Part shown: positions 1 through 7,988 of the stretch, piece after piece
Layout: every line of letters starts with the position of its first letter
How positions within the stretch are numbered: position 1 is the stretch's first letter
Origin: Sterolibacterium sp.
Lineage (GTDB): Bacteria > Pseudomonadota > Gammaproteobacteria > Burkholderiales > Rhodocyclaceae
DNA: 37,943 nt
Reading direction: 5' to 3'
Assembly (NCBI GenBank): GCA_019105045.1
Contig: JAHRWT010000090.1
Coordinates: 1 to 37,943, forward strand
The notes under the pieces: generated by a model
What the model was told of the DNA's origin: nothing
Seen by the model: the letters and a program-made list of their open reading frames with translations, nothing else
The model's database searches: none
Position numbers and translations under genes: made by a program

Positions 1-324
1 GACTTGCAGGAAATGCTCGGCAACCTGATCGACAATGCCTGCAAATGGGCGCATTCCCGCGTCACTGTCCGGATCGACGACGAAGAGGAAGGCTTGCGTA
101 TTGTGGTGGAGGATGATGGCAGGGGCGTGGCTGACGAACAAAAAACAGCCATCCTCCGGCGCGGCGTGCGCGCCGACGAGCAGGTTCCCGGCACGGGTCT
201 GGGACTGTCCATCGTTGCCGATCTGGCGCAGCTGTATGGCGGAAAGCTGAGGCTGGCGGATTCTCCGCTGGGCGGCTTGCAGGTGCTCCTGAATCTGCCT
301 TCGACGCGCGTCGGTTCTGGCTGA
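1..324 (+). CDS. PhoQ-like sensor histidine kinase, C-terminal fragment (5' end outside window)
   Basis: This is the ATP-binding (HATPase_c) end of a membrane sensor kinase; the reading frame is open from the first base, so the sensor and dimerisation parts lie upstream of the window. Visible motifs are the N box (GNLIDNACKWA, near residue 7), the G1 box (DDGRGV) and the G2 box (GTGLGLSI). The string EMLGNLIDNACKW and the short lid between G1 and G2 resemble PhoQ, the Mg2+/antimicrobial-peptide sensor, more than other kinases. A PhoQ-type kinase beside a second two-component pair and a lipid A modifying enzyme suggests an envelope-stress locus. The family call is firm; the PhoQ subfamily is a resemblance only, since no sensor domain can be seen. 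Confidence 0.85.
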   Translation, partial: DLQEMLGNLIDNACKWAHSRVTVRIDDEEEGLRIVVEDDGRGVADEQKTAILRRGVRADEQVPGTGLGLSIVADLAQLYGGKLRLADSPLGGLQVLLNLPSTRVGSG

Positions 325-469
325 CCGTACCTGCCGTGAGGATGGCAGCTTCATCGCGGATGGGCGGCGGCTGAGTCGTCGCAGGAAAATGGCGTACAAG
401 CTCACCGCCGAGGTTTGGCCGACCTGCCGCGTCCTGCCTGCCACCGCTTGCGCTGAACGAGCCGGCGTT

Positions 470-874
470 CTAGCCGAACAGCACCAGCAGCCAGACCAGC
501 GGCACGTTGAGCAAGGCGATCAACACGGCCGCGCTGGCGATGTCCTTGGCGCGTTTGGCGAGCGGATGGCTTTCCGTGGAAATGTGATCGACGGTGGCTT
601 CGATGGCGGAGTTCAGCAGCTCGACGATCAGGACCAGCAGCAGGCTGGCCGCCAACAAGGCCTTGCCCAGGCCGCTTGCCGGCAGCCACAGCGCCAGCGG
701 CAGCAGCAGGACGACCAGCAGCAGCTCCTGGCGAAAAGCGGCTTCGTGGCGAAAGGCGGCGATCAATCCGTCGCGCGAATGCACGCCGGCTCGCCAAATG
801 CGGCGCAAGCCCGCCAAGCCGCCGGCCTGTCCGCTCCAATCGTTGTGATCCATGTTGCTGTCGTTTTGTCCCAT
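470..874 (-). CDS. dgkA: Diacylglycerol kinase DgkA
   Basis: Inner-membrane kinase that phosphorylates diacylglycerol to phosphatidic acid, returning it to phospholipid synthesis. The 134-residue product has the DgkA signature around residues 85-96 (E85, N88, SAIE with E92, then VD with D96) and three hydrophobic helices (about 50-66, 70-90, 113-133), matching the usual size of about 120 residues. I start at MGQNDSN because GGAGG lies 9 bases before that ATG; the ATG three codons upstream abuts the same GGAGG and is too close. The gene diverges from the response regulator gene. Phosphoethanolamine transfer to lipid A releases diacylglycerol, so DgkA next to an EptA-domain gene makes metabolic sense; dgkA also neighbours eptA or mcr genes in other bacteria. 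Confidence 0.93.
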   Translation of the reverse strand: MGQNDSNMDHNDWSGQAGGLAGLRRIWRAGVHSRDGLIAAFRHEAAFRQELLLVVLLLPLALWLPASGLGKALLAASLLLVLIVELLNSAIEATVDHISTESHPLAKRAKDIASAAVLIALLNVPLVWLLVLFG

Positions 875-897
875 CGTCGCCATCCTCCGCATCCGTA

Positions 898-913
898 TGC
901 GAGAATTCTCGCA
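898..913. promoter_or_regulatory. Perfect 16-bp palindrome in the dgkA / response-regulator intergenic region
   Basis: TGCGAGAATTCTCGCA is an uninterrupted perfect inverted repeat in the 63-bp gap between the divergent dgkA and response regulator starts. Its position suits an operator controlling one or both genes. It does not resemble the direct-repeat PmrA or PhoP boxes I know, so the binding protein is unknown. Confidence 0.5.
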
Positions 914-937
914 CGTTAGCCCGGCGGGCCCCTTGTC

Positions 938-1669
938 ATGATTGCTGCGCATCCCGACCCCGACGTTCATTCCGCGACCAGCGCCGGTCCTGCCACCTGC
1001 CAGCTGCTGGTGGTGGAAGATGATGCGACGATCCTGGCCAATCTGGTCGAATATCTCGAATTGCAGGGACATCAGGTGGATGTCGCCTACGATGGCCTGG
1101 CCGCGCAGAATCGGCTGGCTGCCCGCACTTACGATGTCGTCATCCTCGATCTGGGCCTGCCGCGTGCCGACGGCCAGGTGGTGCTGCATCATTTGCGCAA
1201 TGTCCTGGGATTGGCCACGCCGGTGCTGGTGCTGACAGCTCGCGACGCCCTGGCCAGCAAGCTGGATACCCTGGCGCTGGGTGCCGACGACTATCTGGTC
1301 AAGCCTTATGCCCTGGCCGAAGTGGCCATGCGTGTGCAGGTTCTGCATCGACGCGCGCGCGGGGCGGTGGTCAGCGACCTGCTGCAGGCCGGTAGCCTGT
1401 GCCTGGACCGGCGTCGGCGCGAAGCGCGCGTGCGCGATCAGCGGTTGCATCTGATGCCGCGCAGCATGCAGATTCTCGAAGCTCTGCTGCTCGATCCGGG
1501 GCGTGTGATCAGCCGGCGTGCGCTGGAAAACCTGCTCTGGCCGGACGAAGACGTTGGCACCGATGCCTTGCGCAGCCAGATTCATCTGCTGCGCAAAGCC
1601 TTGAGCCAGGCCGGCTACGATGGCCTGGAAACCGTGCATGGCGTTGGCTACCGCCTCAAATGTCCCTGA
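938..1669 (+). CDS. OmpR/PmrA-type response regulator
   Basis: Cytoplasmic transcription regulator, 243 residues, with an N-terminal receiver (about 22-140) and a C-terminal winged helix (about 150-243). The receiver carries the acidic pocket E27-D28-D29, phospho-acceptor D71 in VVILDLGLP, T100 and K122 (the switch residues). The C-terminal part ends with the typical LETVHGVGYRL of OmpR-family DNA-binding domains. The stop overlaps the start of the following kinase gene by 10 bases, so the two are a translationally coupled pair. The first 20 residues are a non-conserved extension and no clear ribosome site precedes the ATG, so the true start could be slightly later. The neighbouring lipid A enzyme suggests a PmrA- or PhoP-like role, which is an inference. 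Confidence 0.92.
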   Translation: MIAAHPDPDVHSATSAGPATCQLLVVEDDATILANLVEYLELQGHQVDVAYDGLAAQNRLAARTYDVVILDLGLPRADGQVVLHHLRNVLGLATPVLVLTARDALASKLDTLALGADDYLVKPYALAEVAMRVQVLHRRARGAVVSDLLQAGSLCLDRRRREARVRDQRLHLMPRSMQILEALLLDPGRVISRRALENLLWPDEDVGTDALRSQIHLLRKALSQAGYDGLETVHGVGYRLKCP

Positions 1670-3051
1670 TCTCCATCCCCGTCCGTATCACGTTGCAACG
1701 GCGCGTCGCTTGGGCACTGACGCTGTTGGTGGTGCTGTTTGTCGCGTTGCAGGGTGTGCTGGCTTATCTGTCGATGGCCGAACAGGAGGACGCCCTGGTC
1801 GATGACCTGGTACAGGCCGAGGCGCTGCGCCTGGCCGCCCTCATCGAGGAGCGCGGCGCAGTGGCGGCCCGGCAACAGTTGCAGCCGCCGACGCTGCGGC
1901 AGAATCTGAGCGTCTGGCTGGTGTCAGCCGACACGGCACCGTTGCCAGCGGACATGCCGTCCTACTTGCATCCGTTGGGCGATGGCCCTCACCAGCTGAG
2001 TCTGGCCTCTGCTGAGTTGCATATCTATGTGCTGGCAACGCCGGCCGGGCGCCTCTATCTGCAATACGACGCCGCTGTGCATGAAGAGAAGGTGCGCGAA
2101 TTCGGTCTCTATCTGCTCGGCCTGAGCCTGCTCTGTAGCGCGCTGGCCGGTCTGGCGGCGCGTCAGCTGGCGGTCATCGTGGTCGCGCCCATGGAACGCC
2201 TGACCCGGCAGTTGGCCGCCTGGGCGCCGGCAACGCGAAGGGAAGAAGATATTGAGGCACATGATGAGGAAGGCCGCCTGCGCGCTGCCTTCCAGCGCGT
2301 GCAGGCACGTTTCGAGGAAGGGCTGGCGCACGAGCGCGAGTTCATGGCCAATGCCCGCCATGAAATCCGTACGCCGCTGACGGCATTGCGCACCGATCTG
2401 GAAATGCTGACGTTGCAGGCGGACACTGCGGCCAATCCGCGTTTGCAGCGTGCCTTGGCCGGCGTGGATGAAATCGCCGCCGCGCTCGACTTGGCGCAAA
2501 GCCTGGCCCAGAAACGCACCCTGACGACCGAGCAAATCAACCTGGCCGATTGCGTCGATCATGCCTGGAGCAGCCTGGCCGGCACGCCGCGCATTCTGCA
2601 GCTGCAATTCGACAACCGCGTGGCGCGAACAGTGAGCGTTTGTGCCGATCGCCATGCGCTGCTCACCATCCTGCGCAACTTGATCCGCAATGTCGCCGAA
2701 CATGCCGCAGCCAACCGTTGCAGCGTCAGCTACGACGCGCGCGGCATCGCGGTGACGGATGATGGTATCGGCATCCCGGCGGCGGAACGACCACTGGTGT
2801 TCGAGCGTCATTACCGTGGGCAACGGCTGGATGTAGCGGGGAAATCGGCGGCTGCGACGGACGTATCCGCGTCGATGAAAACGGCGGATGGCGAAGAAGG
2901 TGAAAGTGAACGCGCGTGCGAGCATGAGCCTGAACGTGGCATAGGGCTGGCCATCGCCCGTCAGCTCGCCGAACTGCATGGCTGGCAGTTGACGGTTGAA
3001 TCCACGGCGACCGGCGGCAGCTGTTTCATGCTTTGGTTGAAGCACGGTTGA
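1660..3051 (+). CDS. PmrB/QseC-type sensor histidine kinase with a charged insertion before the G2 box
   Basis: Inner-membrane kinase of 463 residues, partner of the preceding regulator. The first membrane helix is at about 18-38, a periplasmic sensor of about 105 residues follows, and the second helix is at about 149-175. The H box is NARHEIRTPL with phospho-histidine H234, the N box has N344, the G1 box DDGIGI lies at 367-372 and the G2 box at about 426-432. Between FERHYRG and the G2 box sits a hydrophilic, Ala/Glu-rich insertion of about 38 residues (388-425), longer than the usual ATP lid. The G2 motif reads RGIGLAI instead of GxGLGL. I use the ATG at 1660 because it overlaps the regulator stop and directly precedes the first membrane helix. 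Confidence 0.92.
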   Translation: MSLISIPVRITLQRRVAWALTLLVVLFVALQGVLAYLSMAEQEDALVDDLVQAEALRLAALIEERGAVAARQQLQPPTLRQNLSVWLVSADTAPLPADMPSYLHPLGDGPHQLSLASAELHIYVLATPAGRLYLQYDAAVHEEKVREFGLYLLGLSLLCSALAGLAARQLAVIVVAPMERLTRQLAAWAPATRREEDIEAHDEEGRLRAAFQRVQARFEEGLAHEREFMANARHEIRTPLTALRTDLEMLTLQADTAANPRLQRALAGVDEIAAALDLAQSLAQKRTLTTEQINLADCVDHAWSSLAGTPRILQLQFDNRVARTVSVCADRHALLTILRNLIRNVAEHAAANRCSVSYDARGIAVTDDGIGIPAAERPLVFERHYRGQRLDVAGKSAAATDVSASMKTADGEEGESERACEHEPERGIGLAIARQLAELHGWQLTVESTATGGSCFMLWLKHG

Positions 3052-3059
3052 TCTCCGGA

Positions 3060-3095
3060 TTCGTTGCATTCGCTGTATTTGTTGCATTCGTTGCA
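3060..3095 (+). repeat. Four 9-bp tandem units (TTCGTTGCA type)
   Basis: The units TTCGTTGCA, TTCGCTGTA, TTTGTTGCA and TTCGTTGCA follow one another between the kinase stop and the PAP2-EptA gene. They lie in the leader or promoter region of that gene. The period is exactly nine and two units are identical. Confidence 0.8.
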
Positions 3096-3117
3096 TTCGT
3101 TTTGACGAAACTTCGAC

Positions 3118-3133
3118 ATCGCGTTGACGCGAT
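3118..3133. promoter_or_regulatory. Inverted repeat upstream of the PAP2-EptA gene
   Basis: ATCGCGT and ACGCGAT form a perfect 7-bp inverted repeat with a 2-base centre, about 50 bases before the start codon. It could be an operator; no protein is assigned. Confidence 0.35.
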
Positions 3134-3181
3134 TTTCACACCCTGCTGCGTAGAGTTCCGGGCTGCTCAAGGAATCAGCCC

Positions 3182-5614
3182 ATGTCACTCTCTCCGCGTT
3201 TTTTTCGCCATCATTTGCTGTTGATCCCCGGCCTGCTGGCGCTGCTGGCTGCGCTGTCCCAGAGCACCGGGCTGGACGAGGCGCTGGCGCGACTGTTCTA
3301 TGCCGAGGCCGCGCACGGCTTTCCGGCGCACGGCTGGCCATGGCTGGAGCTGTTCGGCCATCATCTGGCCAAGTCGGCGGTGATGTTGATCTGGCTGTCC
3401 TTGTGGGTAGTTGCCATCGCCAGCCAGCGCTGGCCGCAGTGGCAGCCGCAGCTTTCCCGCCAGCGCCCGGCCCTTTGGGCGGCCGTCGTCGGCATGGCCC
3501 TGGGACCGTTGCTGGTCGTCTGGCTGAAGGAAATCAACAGCCATCATTGTCCCTGGGATCTGGTCGGATTCGGTGGCGCCGCAGTTTTCAGCAGCGACTG
3601 GTTCGTCTCACCTGCCGAGGCCGGGCGCTGCTTTCCCGGCGGTCATGCCGCCAGCGGCTTCAGCCTGATCGCCCTGTATTTTCTGGCGCGCGCGCTGCAT
3701 CTGCCCCAGGCGCAGCGCTGGTTGTGGCTGGCGCTGGGCGTAGGTGGCGCCTTCAGTTTGATCCGCATGGCCCAGGGTGCCCATTTTCTCAGCCATAACC
3801 TGTGGGCGGCGGCAATCTGCTGGTGGCTGGCGGCAGCGAGCTTCAAATGTGCGGCCCTGTTCGAGCAGGGCCATTGCCGTCGGCGCTGGCTTTTCAAACA
3901 GCGTACCCAGGCACTTGCCAGGCTGACCGCCGCATTTCGCCAGACGCTCCCGCGCCTGGGCGCATCGCTATTGTTTCCGGCGTCTCTGGGAAAGGGCCGT
4001 CGTTTGCAGGCAGAAATCCTGCTGCTGTTGAGCGTGATGTTCATCATGCTCAGTCTCAACGGGCCCTTCTGGCAGGCTTTGCTGGCCGGGCGCAGCTGGC
4101 AGGCGTGGGCTACCTGGCGTTTTACCCTGGCCAGTTTTGTCGCTCTGAGCGCCTTGCACTACCTGGTCATCGGCCTGCTGGCCACGCATCTGCTGCTGCG
4201 TCCTTTGTTGGCCGTGCTGTTCGTCGCCGCCATGCTGGCCAATTATCACATCCGCCGCTATGGCATCGTCATTGATCCAAGTATGCTGCGCAACGTCATG
4301 CAGACGGACTGGCAGGAGGTACGTGAGTTGCTGAATCCGGACCTGTTGCTGTTCATGGCGCTGGCGATCGTTCCGTTGGCTTGGCTCTGGCGCGTGCGTC
4401 TTGTCGTCCGGCCGCGCCGCGAGGCCGTGCTGATACGCAGCGTCAGCCTGTTGCTGGCGCTGGTGGTGGGGGTTGCCGCCTTGTTACTGTGTTTTCAGGA
4501 TTTCGGCTCGGCGATGCGCAGCCACAAAGCGCTACGCTATCAATTGACGCCGGGCAACGTGATCTGGTCGCTGGCCAAGCTGACCGCCGGTACGGCACAT
4601 GCCCAGGCAGCCGCGCCGCTCGCCCCGGTGCGGCGTTTGCCCGAGCCAGCCGGCGCGCCGCGCAAGCCCTTGCTGCTGGTGATGGTCGTGGGCGAGACGC
4701 TGCGCGCGGCGAATTTCGGCCTCAACGGCTATACCCGCATGACCACGCCCGAGCTGGCCCGGCTGAAGGTGATCAATTTCCCTCGGGTCACCGCCTGCGG
4801 CACTTCGACCGCCGTCTCGCTGCCCTGCATGTTTTCCGCCGCTGGCCGTGCCGACTACGATGAGGCACAAATCCACAGTCAAGAATCCCTGCTGCAGCTG
4901 CTCGCCCGCGCCGGCTATCGGGTCAGCTGGCTGGACAATCAGAGCGGCTGCAAGGGGGTTTGCGCTGGCCTGGAATTCGTCGATCTTGGCCAGCGCCATG
5001 ATCCCGGGCTGTGCGCGGACGGGCATTGCCAGGATGAAATTCTGCTGACGGGTCTGCAAGAGCAGTTGCAGCAGGACGCGGGCGACAGGGTGCTGCCCGA
5101 TCGCGTGGTGGTTCTGCATCAGATCGGCAACCATGGCCCAGCCTATCATCGCCGTTATCCAGTGGCATTTGCCCACTACCTGCCGGCTTGCACCGCGGAT
5201 GATCTGGGCAAATGCACACGGCAGGAGATCGTCAATGCCTACGACAACGCAGTGCGTTATACCGATCACGTCCTGGCCAGCTTGATTGCCTTCCTGCAGA
5301 CGCAGGCGGCCGAGCGCGACGTGGCCCTGTTGTATGTTTCCGACCATGGCGAATCGTTGGGTGAATATGGCCTTTTTCTGCACGGCATGCCCCAGGCCAT
5401 CGCGCCGCGCGAGCAACGCGAAGTGCCGATGCTGTGGTGGCTGCCGCCAGCCACTGCCCAGCGCCTGCAACTGGACGCCACCTGTCTGCAGAATCTCACT
5501 GCGGGCAACTACAGTCACGACAACCTGTATTCCTCGCTGCTGGATCTGCTGGAGGTGGAGACTGTCGGCTATCGCCGCGAACGCAGCCTCCTGGCGGGCT
5601 GCCGCGGCTTGTAG
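3182..5614 (+). CDS. PAP2 lipid phosphatase fused to EptA/MCR-type lipid A phosphoethanolamine transferase
   Basis: An 810-residue inner-membrane protein with two enzymes in one chain. Residues 1-220 form a PAP2 phosphatase with several membrane helices: K116 followed by HHCPWD (121-126), PGGHAASGF (152-160) and GAHFLSHNLW (199-208), the LpxE-like PAP2 pattern. Residues 275-465 give the N-terminal helices of an EptA enzyme. Residues 497-810 are its periplasmic catalytic domain: E505 in VGETLRAANFG, nucleophile T541 in CGTST, H651 in GNHGPAYHRRYP, D721-H722 in SDHGES and H734 as zinc or substrate ligands, plus many cysteines for disulfides. EptA moves phosphoethanolamine from phosphatidylethanolamine to lipid A, giving cationic-peptide resistance. 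The PAP2 part could remove lipid A phosphate or handle undecaprenyl or phosphatidate phosphate. AAGGA lies 8 bases before the ATG. No break or frameshift is seen at the junction. Confidence 0.93.
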   Translation: MSLSPRFFRHHLLLIPGLLALLAALSQSTGLDEALARLFYAEAAHGFPAHGWPWLELFGHHLAKSAVMLIWLSLWVVAIASQRWPQWQPQLSRQRPALWAAVVGMALGPLLVVWLKEINSHHCPWDLVGFGGAAVFSSDWFVSPAEAGRCFPGGHAASGFSLIALYFLARALHLPQAQRWLWLALGVGGAFSLIRMAQGAHFLSHNLWAAAICWWLAAASFKCAALFEQGHCRRRWLFKQRTQALARLTAAFRQTLPRLGASLLFPASLGKGRRLQAEILLLLSVMFIMLSLNGPFWQALLAGRSWQAWATWRFTLASFVALSALHYLVIGLLATHLLLRPLLAVLFVAAMLANYHIRRYGIVIDPSMLRNVMQTDWQEVRELLNPDLLLFMALAIVPLAWLWRVRLVVRPRREAVLIRSVSLLLALVVGVAALLLCFQDFGSAMRSHKALRYQLTPGNVIWSLAKLTAGTAHAQAAAPLAPVRRLPEPAGAPRKPLLLVMVVGETLRAANFGLNGYTRMTTPELARLKVINFPRVTACGTSTAVSLPCMFSAAGRADYDEAQIHSQESLLQLLARAGYRVSWLDNQSGCKGVCAGLEFVDLGQRHDPGLCADGHCQDEILLTGLQEQLQQDAGDRVLPDRVVVLHQIGNHGPAYHRRYPVAFAHYLPACTADDLGKCTRQEIVNAYDNAVRYTDHVLASLIAFLQTQAAERDVALLYVSDHGESLGEYGLFLHGMPQAIAPREQREVPMLWWLPPATAQRLQLDATCLQNLTAGNYSHDNLYSSLLDLLEVETVGYRRERSLLAGCRGL

Positions 5615-5674
5615 CTTGCTCGATCCTACGTGGGGAGTGCGCTGGATCGGGATCGAAGTGCCGTGTCGTCAGTA

Positions 5675-6919
5675 TCAGCTCACCGAAGCCACGCTGTTGA
5701 GCAGCAGGCGCACCAGCATGGTCTGGCGCGTCACGCCGGTTTTCGAAAAGATCGAACGCAGGTGGGCGCGGGCGGTGTTCTTGCGGATGTTGAGTTCGGC
5801 GGCGGCCTCGTCCAGCGTCAGGCCGTTGGTGAGCAGCAGCGCCAGGGCGACTTCGGCGGAAGTGAAGCCGAACAGGCGGCGCACCAGTTCATGCGAAGGG
5901 GCGGGCTGGTGTTTGGGGTCGCGGATGAAGACGGCGACCTGCGGCCAGTCGTTGCCTTCGGACAGATCATTGCAGGGAATCGAGCGCACCAGCACGCCCA
6001 GCTTGGGTTGGCCGGAAGGGCGGGTGAGCGAGATGGCTTCGGTGATGACCGGCGATGTGCTGGTGACATTCGCCAGGCCGTTTTTGATCAGGCGTTGCAA
6101 CTCGCGGTCTTCGAGGGCGTATTCGGCATGCAGTTTGCCATTGACGACCTGGATGCCGTCCTTTTCGTTGAGTATGCCGTCGGCCACGCTGTTGCTGCGG
6201 ATGATCAGTCCCTGTTCGTTGAGGACAACCGTACCGATCTGCATGCGATCCATGGCGACGGCATAGAGACGGCGTTCTGATTCGATGCCTTCGACCCGTG
6301 AGCGCAGCTTGACCGAGCGTTTCAGGTGAGGCAGCAATTGCTGGCAGAAGGCCTTGTCCTGGGCGCTGAAATCCTTGCCCTTTGCCGGCCGGGTGATGCG
6401 CAGCCGGCATTCACCGCCGCCTTCGATGCGCAGATCGGCGCCGATGATGTAGCGGATGTTGTTGGGTTCGATGAACTGCTTGTAGAAATCACCTTCGATC
6501 CAGGTACGCACGTCGATCATTTCGTCGATGGCAAGTATCTGGTCGGGCGGCAGGCCGACAAAGGGATCCAGCGAAAAACCCTGAAACTGGTTGTAGGACG
6601 CGCCATAGAGGTCTTCGCCATGCTCGCCGGCGCGAACCAGCAGTGCTTGCTGACTGATCGATGCCGGACGCAGGATCAAGGTGACCCAGTTGGCGTTGAG
6701 GTATTGCCGTACCAGACGCATGGCGCTGGCCCAAGGCACATCTTCGAGCGGGCCTTCGTAGATCTGGCCGACCAGATTGCTGAACTGCTCGAACGACAGG
6801 GACAGACGGCCTGAGCGGGCAGGGGCGGCACGAGCAGACGTTGCCGTGGCCCCGGCGGTTCTGTTGGCGGGAGCGGCTTTGGTGTGGCTGGTTCGGCTTG
6901 TCCGGCTTGCTTTAGTCAC
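5675..6919 (-). CDS. LuxR-type transcriptional regulator of the catabolic cluster
   Basis: A 414-residue regulator whose last 65 residues form a LuxR/GerE helix-turn-helix (from FGFTSAEVALALLL to RSIFSKTGVTRQTMLVRLL). The N-terminal and middle parts (about 45-330) have no metal or phosphorylation motif and may hold GAF/PAS-like sensing folds. The first 40 residues are low-complexity Ser/Thr/Arg/Ala, encoded partly by a 9-base repeat. The start used is GTG and no convincing ribosome site was seen, so the real start may lie within that low-complexity stretch. The gene sits at the downstream end of the acyl-CoA cluster on the same strand. LuxR-type regulators such as TeiR control steroid genes in Comamonas; a similar role here is a guess from context and architecture. 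Confidence 0.8.
   Translation of the reverse strand: MTKASRTSRTSHTKAAPANRTAGATATSARAAPARSGRLSLSFEQFSNLVGQIYEGPLEDVPWASAMRLVRQYLNANWVTLILRPASISQQALLVRAGEHGEDLYGASYNQFQGFSLDPFVGLPPDQILAIDEMIDVRTWIEGDFYKQFIEPNNIRYIIGADLRIEGGGECRLRITRPAKGKDFSAQDKAFCQQLLPHLKRSVKLRSRVEGIESERRLYAVAMDRMQIGTVVLNEQGLIIRSNSVADGILNEKDGIQVVNGKLHAEYALEDRELQRLIKNGLANVTSTSPVITEAISLTRPSGQPKLGVLVRSIPCNDLSEGNDWPQVAVFIRDPKHQPAPSHELVRRLFGFTSAEVALALLLTNGLTLDEAAAELNIRKNTARAHLRSIFSKTGVTRQTMLVRLLLNSVASVS
6882..6917 (+). repeat. Degenerate 9-bp tandem array at the start of the LuxR-type gene
   Basis: Units GTGTGGCTG, GTTCGGCTT, GTCCGGCTT and GCTTTAGTC. On the minus strand they encode the Ser-Arg-Thr repeats at the N terminus of the regulator. 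Confidence 0.55.
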
Positions 6920-6970
6920 TCAATCATTGCCCGCTGCAAGAGACGTGAAAGGAGTCTGCTGGCCGGGCCC

Positions 6971-7006
6971 GGTGTGTCCGTGCTGCGTGTGCTGTGCGTG
7001 CAGCAG
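6971..7006 (+). repeat. Degenerate 9-bp tandem array between the LuxR-type gene and the crotonase gene
   Basis: Units GGTGTGTCC, GTGCTGCGT, GTGCTGTGC and GTGCAGCAG lie in the 112-bp intergenic gap. No coding role is apparent. Confidence 0.5.
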
Positions 7007-7031
7007 GCTGTGACACGGTGGGCCCGGTGCT

Positions 7032-7862
7032 TCAGACGCCGCGATAGACCGGCTTGCGTTTTTCCATGAAAGCCATGGTGCCTTCCTTGGCGTCCGCACT
7101 GCCGGCCACGCAAACACCCAGCGTGCCTTCCATTTCGAGCAGCTGGTCGAGCGTCATGTGTTGCGACATGTAGATCAGGCGACGGGCGGCATCGACGGCG
7201 ACGCTGGCGCGACTGGCCAACATGCGGGCGTATTCGAAGGCGGTTTCGAAATCCTTGCCTTCGGGCACCAGTTCGTCGATCAGGCCCAGTTCCTTGCATT
7301 CTTCGGCTTTGAAGACCTTGGCGGTTTCGACCATCATCAAGGCCGTCGGGATGCCGACGATGCGCGGCAGGAAATAGGACATGCCGCAATCCGGCGCCAC
7401 GCCGACGTTGGTGAAAATCGCCGCCATCTTGGTGGTGCTATCGGCAAAGCGGCGGTCGCAGGCCAGCGCATAGGCAAGACCCGCGCCGACGGCATGACCG
7501 TGGATGGCGGCAATGATCGGCTTGTCGACCAGCAGCAGTTGACGGGCGACTTCAAAGAAAGGGCCGCCGGGGGATTTGCGCTGGGTGCGTGGAATCGGCC
7601 GCTCGGCGCTGGAAGTGCCCGGCATCGGCCGGTCGCCTTCGCCGGAAAGGAAATCGACATCGCCACCGGCACAGAAGGCGCGGCCTTCGCCCGTCAGCAA
7701 GAGGGTGCGTACGCCATCGTCAAAGCGCAGTTTGAGCAGCAAGGCAGCGAGTTCCTCGGCCAGTTCCCAGCTGATGGCATTCAGCTTGTCGGGACGGTTC
7801 AAGGTGATGATGCCGACGTTGTCTTCAGTGCGAAAAGTCAGGTATTTGTAGTCTGCGGTCAT
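7032..7862 (-). CDS. Crotonase-family enoyl-CoA hydratase/isomerase (PaaG-like active site)
   Basis: A 276-residue crotonase-fold protein acting on an acyl-CoA in the cytoplasm. The oxyanion-hole segments are visible as FCAGGDVDF (63-71) and GHAVGAGLA (122-130). The two glutamates of classical hydratases (E144 and E164 in rat) align with A130 and F150, so the standard hydratase pair is absent. Instead there is an Asp (D158) in GVAPDCGMSYFLPRIVG, the position used in PaaG-like isomerases. It is therefore more likely an isomerase or another crotonase reaction than a plain hydratase. I start at MTADYKYLTF, the first residue of the conserved fold, rather than at a non-conserved upstream extension. 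A hairpin terminator upstream separates it from the oxidoreductase gene. Confidence 0.88.
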   Translation of the reverse strand: MTADYKYLTFRTEDNVGIITLNRPDKLNAISWELAEELAALLLKLRFDDGVRTLLLTGEGRAFCAGGDVDFLSGEGDRPMPGTSSAERPIPRTQRKSPGGPFFEVARQLLLVDKPIIAAIHGHAVGAGLAYALACDRRFADSTTKMAAIFTNVGVAPDCGMSYFLPRIVGIPTALMMVETAKVFKAEECKELGLIDELVPEGKDFETAFEYARMLASRASVAVDAARRLIYMSQHMTLDQLLEMEGTLGVCVAGSADAKEGTMAFMEKRKPVYRGV

Positions 7863-7930
7863 GGGAGTTCCCGGGAGATACTGTCCGTGTCGTGTCGTGT
7901 TGCGTTGCGCCGGACGAGACGGGTAAAGGT

Positions 7931-7981
7931 AAAACGCCTGTGGCACCGATGATTCCTGCCGGAATCCTGGCGCCACAGGCG
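7931..7981 (-). terminator. Rho-independent terminator after the luciferase-like oxidoreductase gene
   Basis: CGCCTGTGGC (7935-7944) pairs with GCCACAGGCG (7972-7981), enclosing a smaller stem GATTCC/GGAATC. Read on the minus strand, the hairpin is followed by TTTT. It lies just after the stop at 7989. Confidence 0.75.
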
Positions 7982-7988
7982 ATATCTA

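Noticed and set aside
875-1639. Long N-terminal extension of DgkA on the minus strand
   Set aside because: It would be antisense to the response regulator and lacks DgkA similarity; DgkA proteins are about 120 residues.
4532-5518. Open frame of 328 codons on the minus strand
   Set aside because: Antisense to the EptA catalytic domain, whose active-site residues are complete.
5621-5649. Inverted repeat CGATCC/GGATCG between the convergent PAP2-EptA and LuxR-type genes
   Set aside because: Only a 6-bp stem with a long loop and no T run; too weak to call a terminator.
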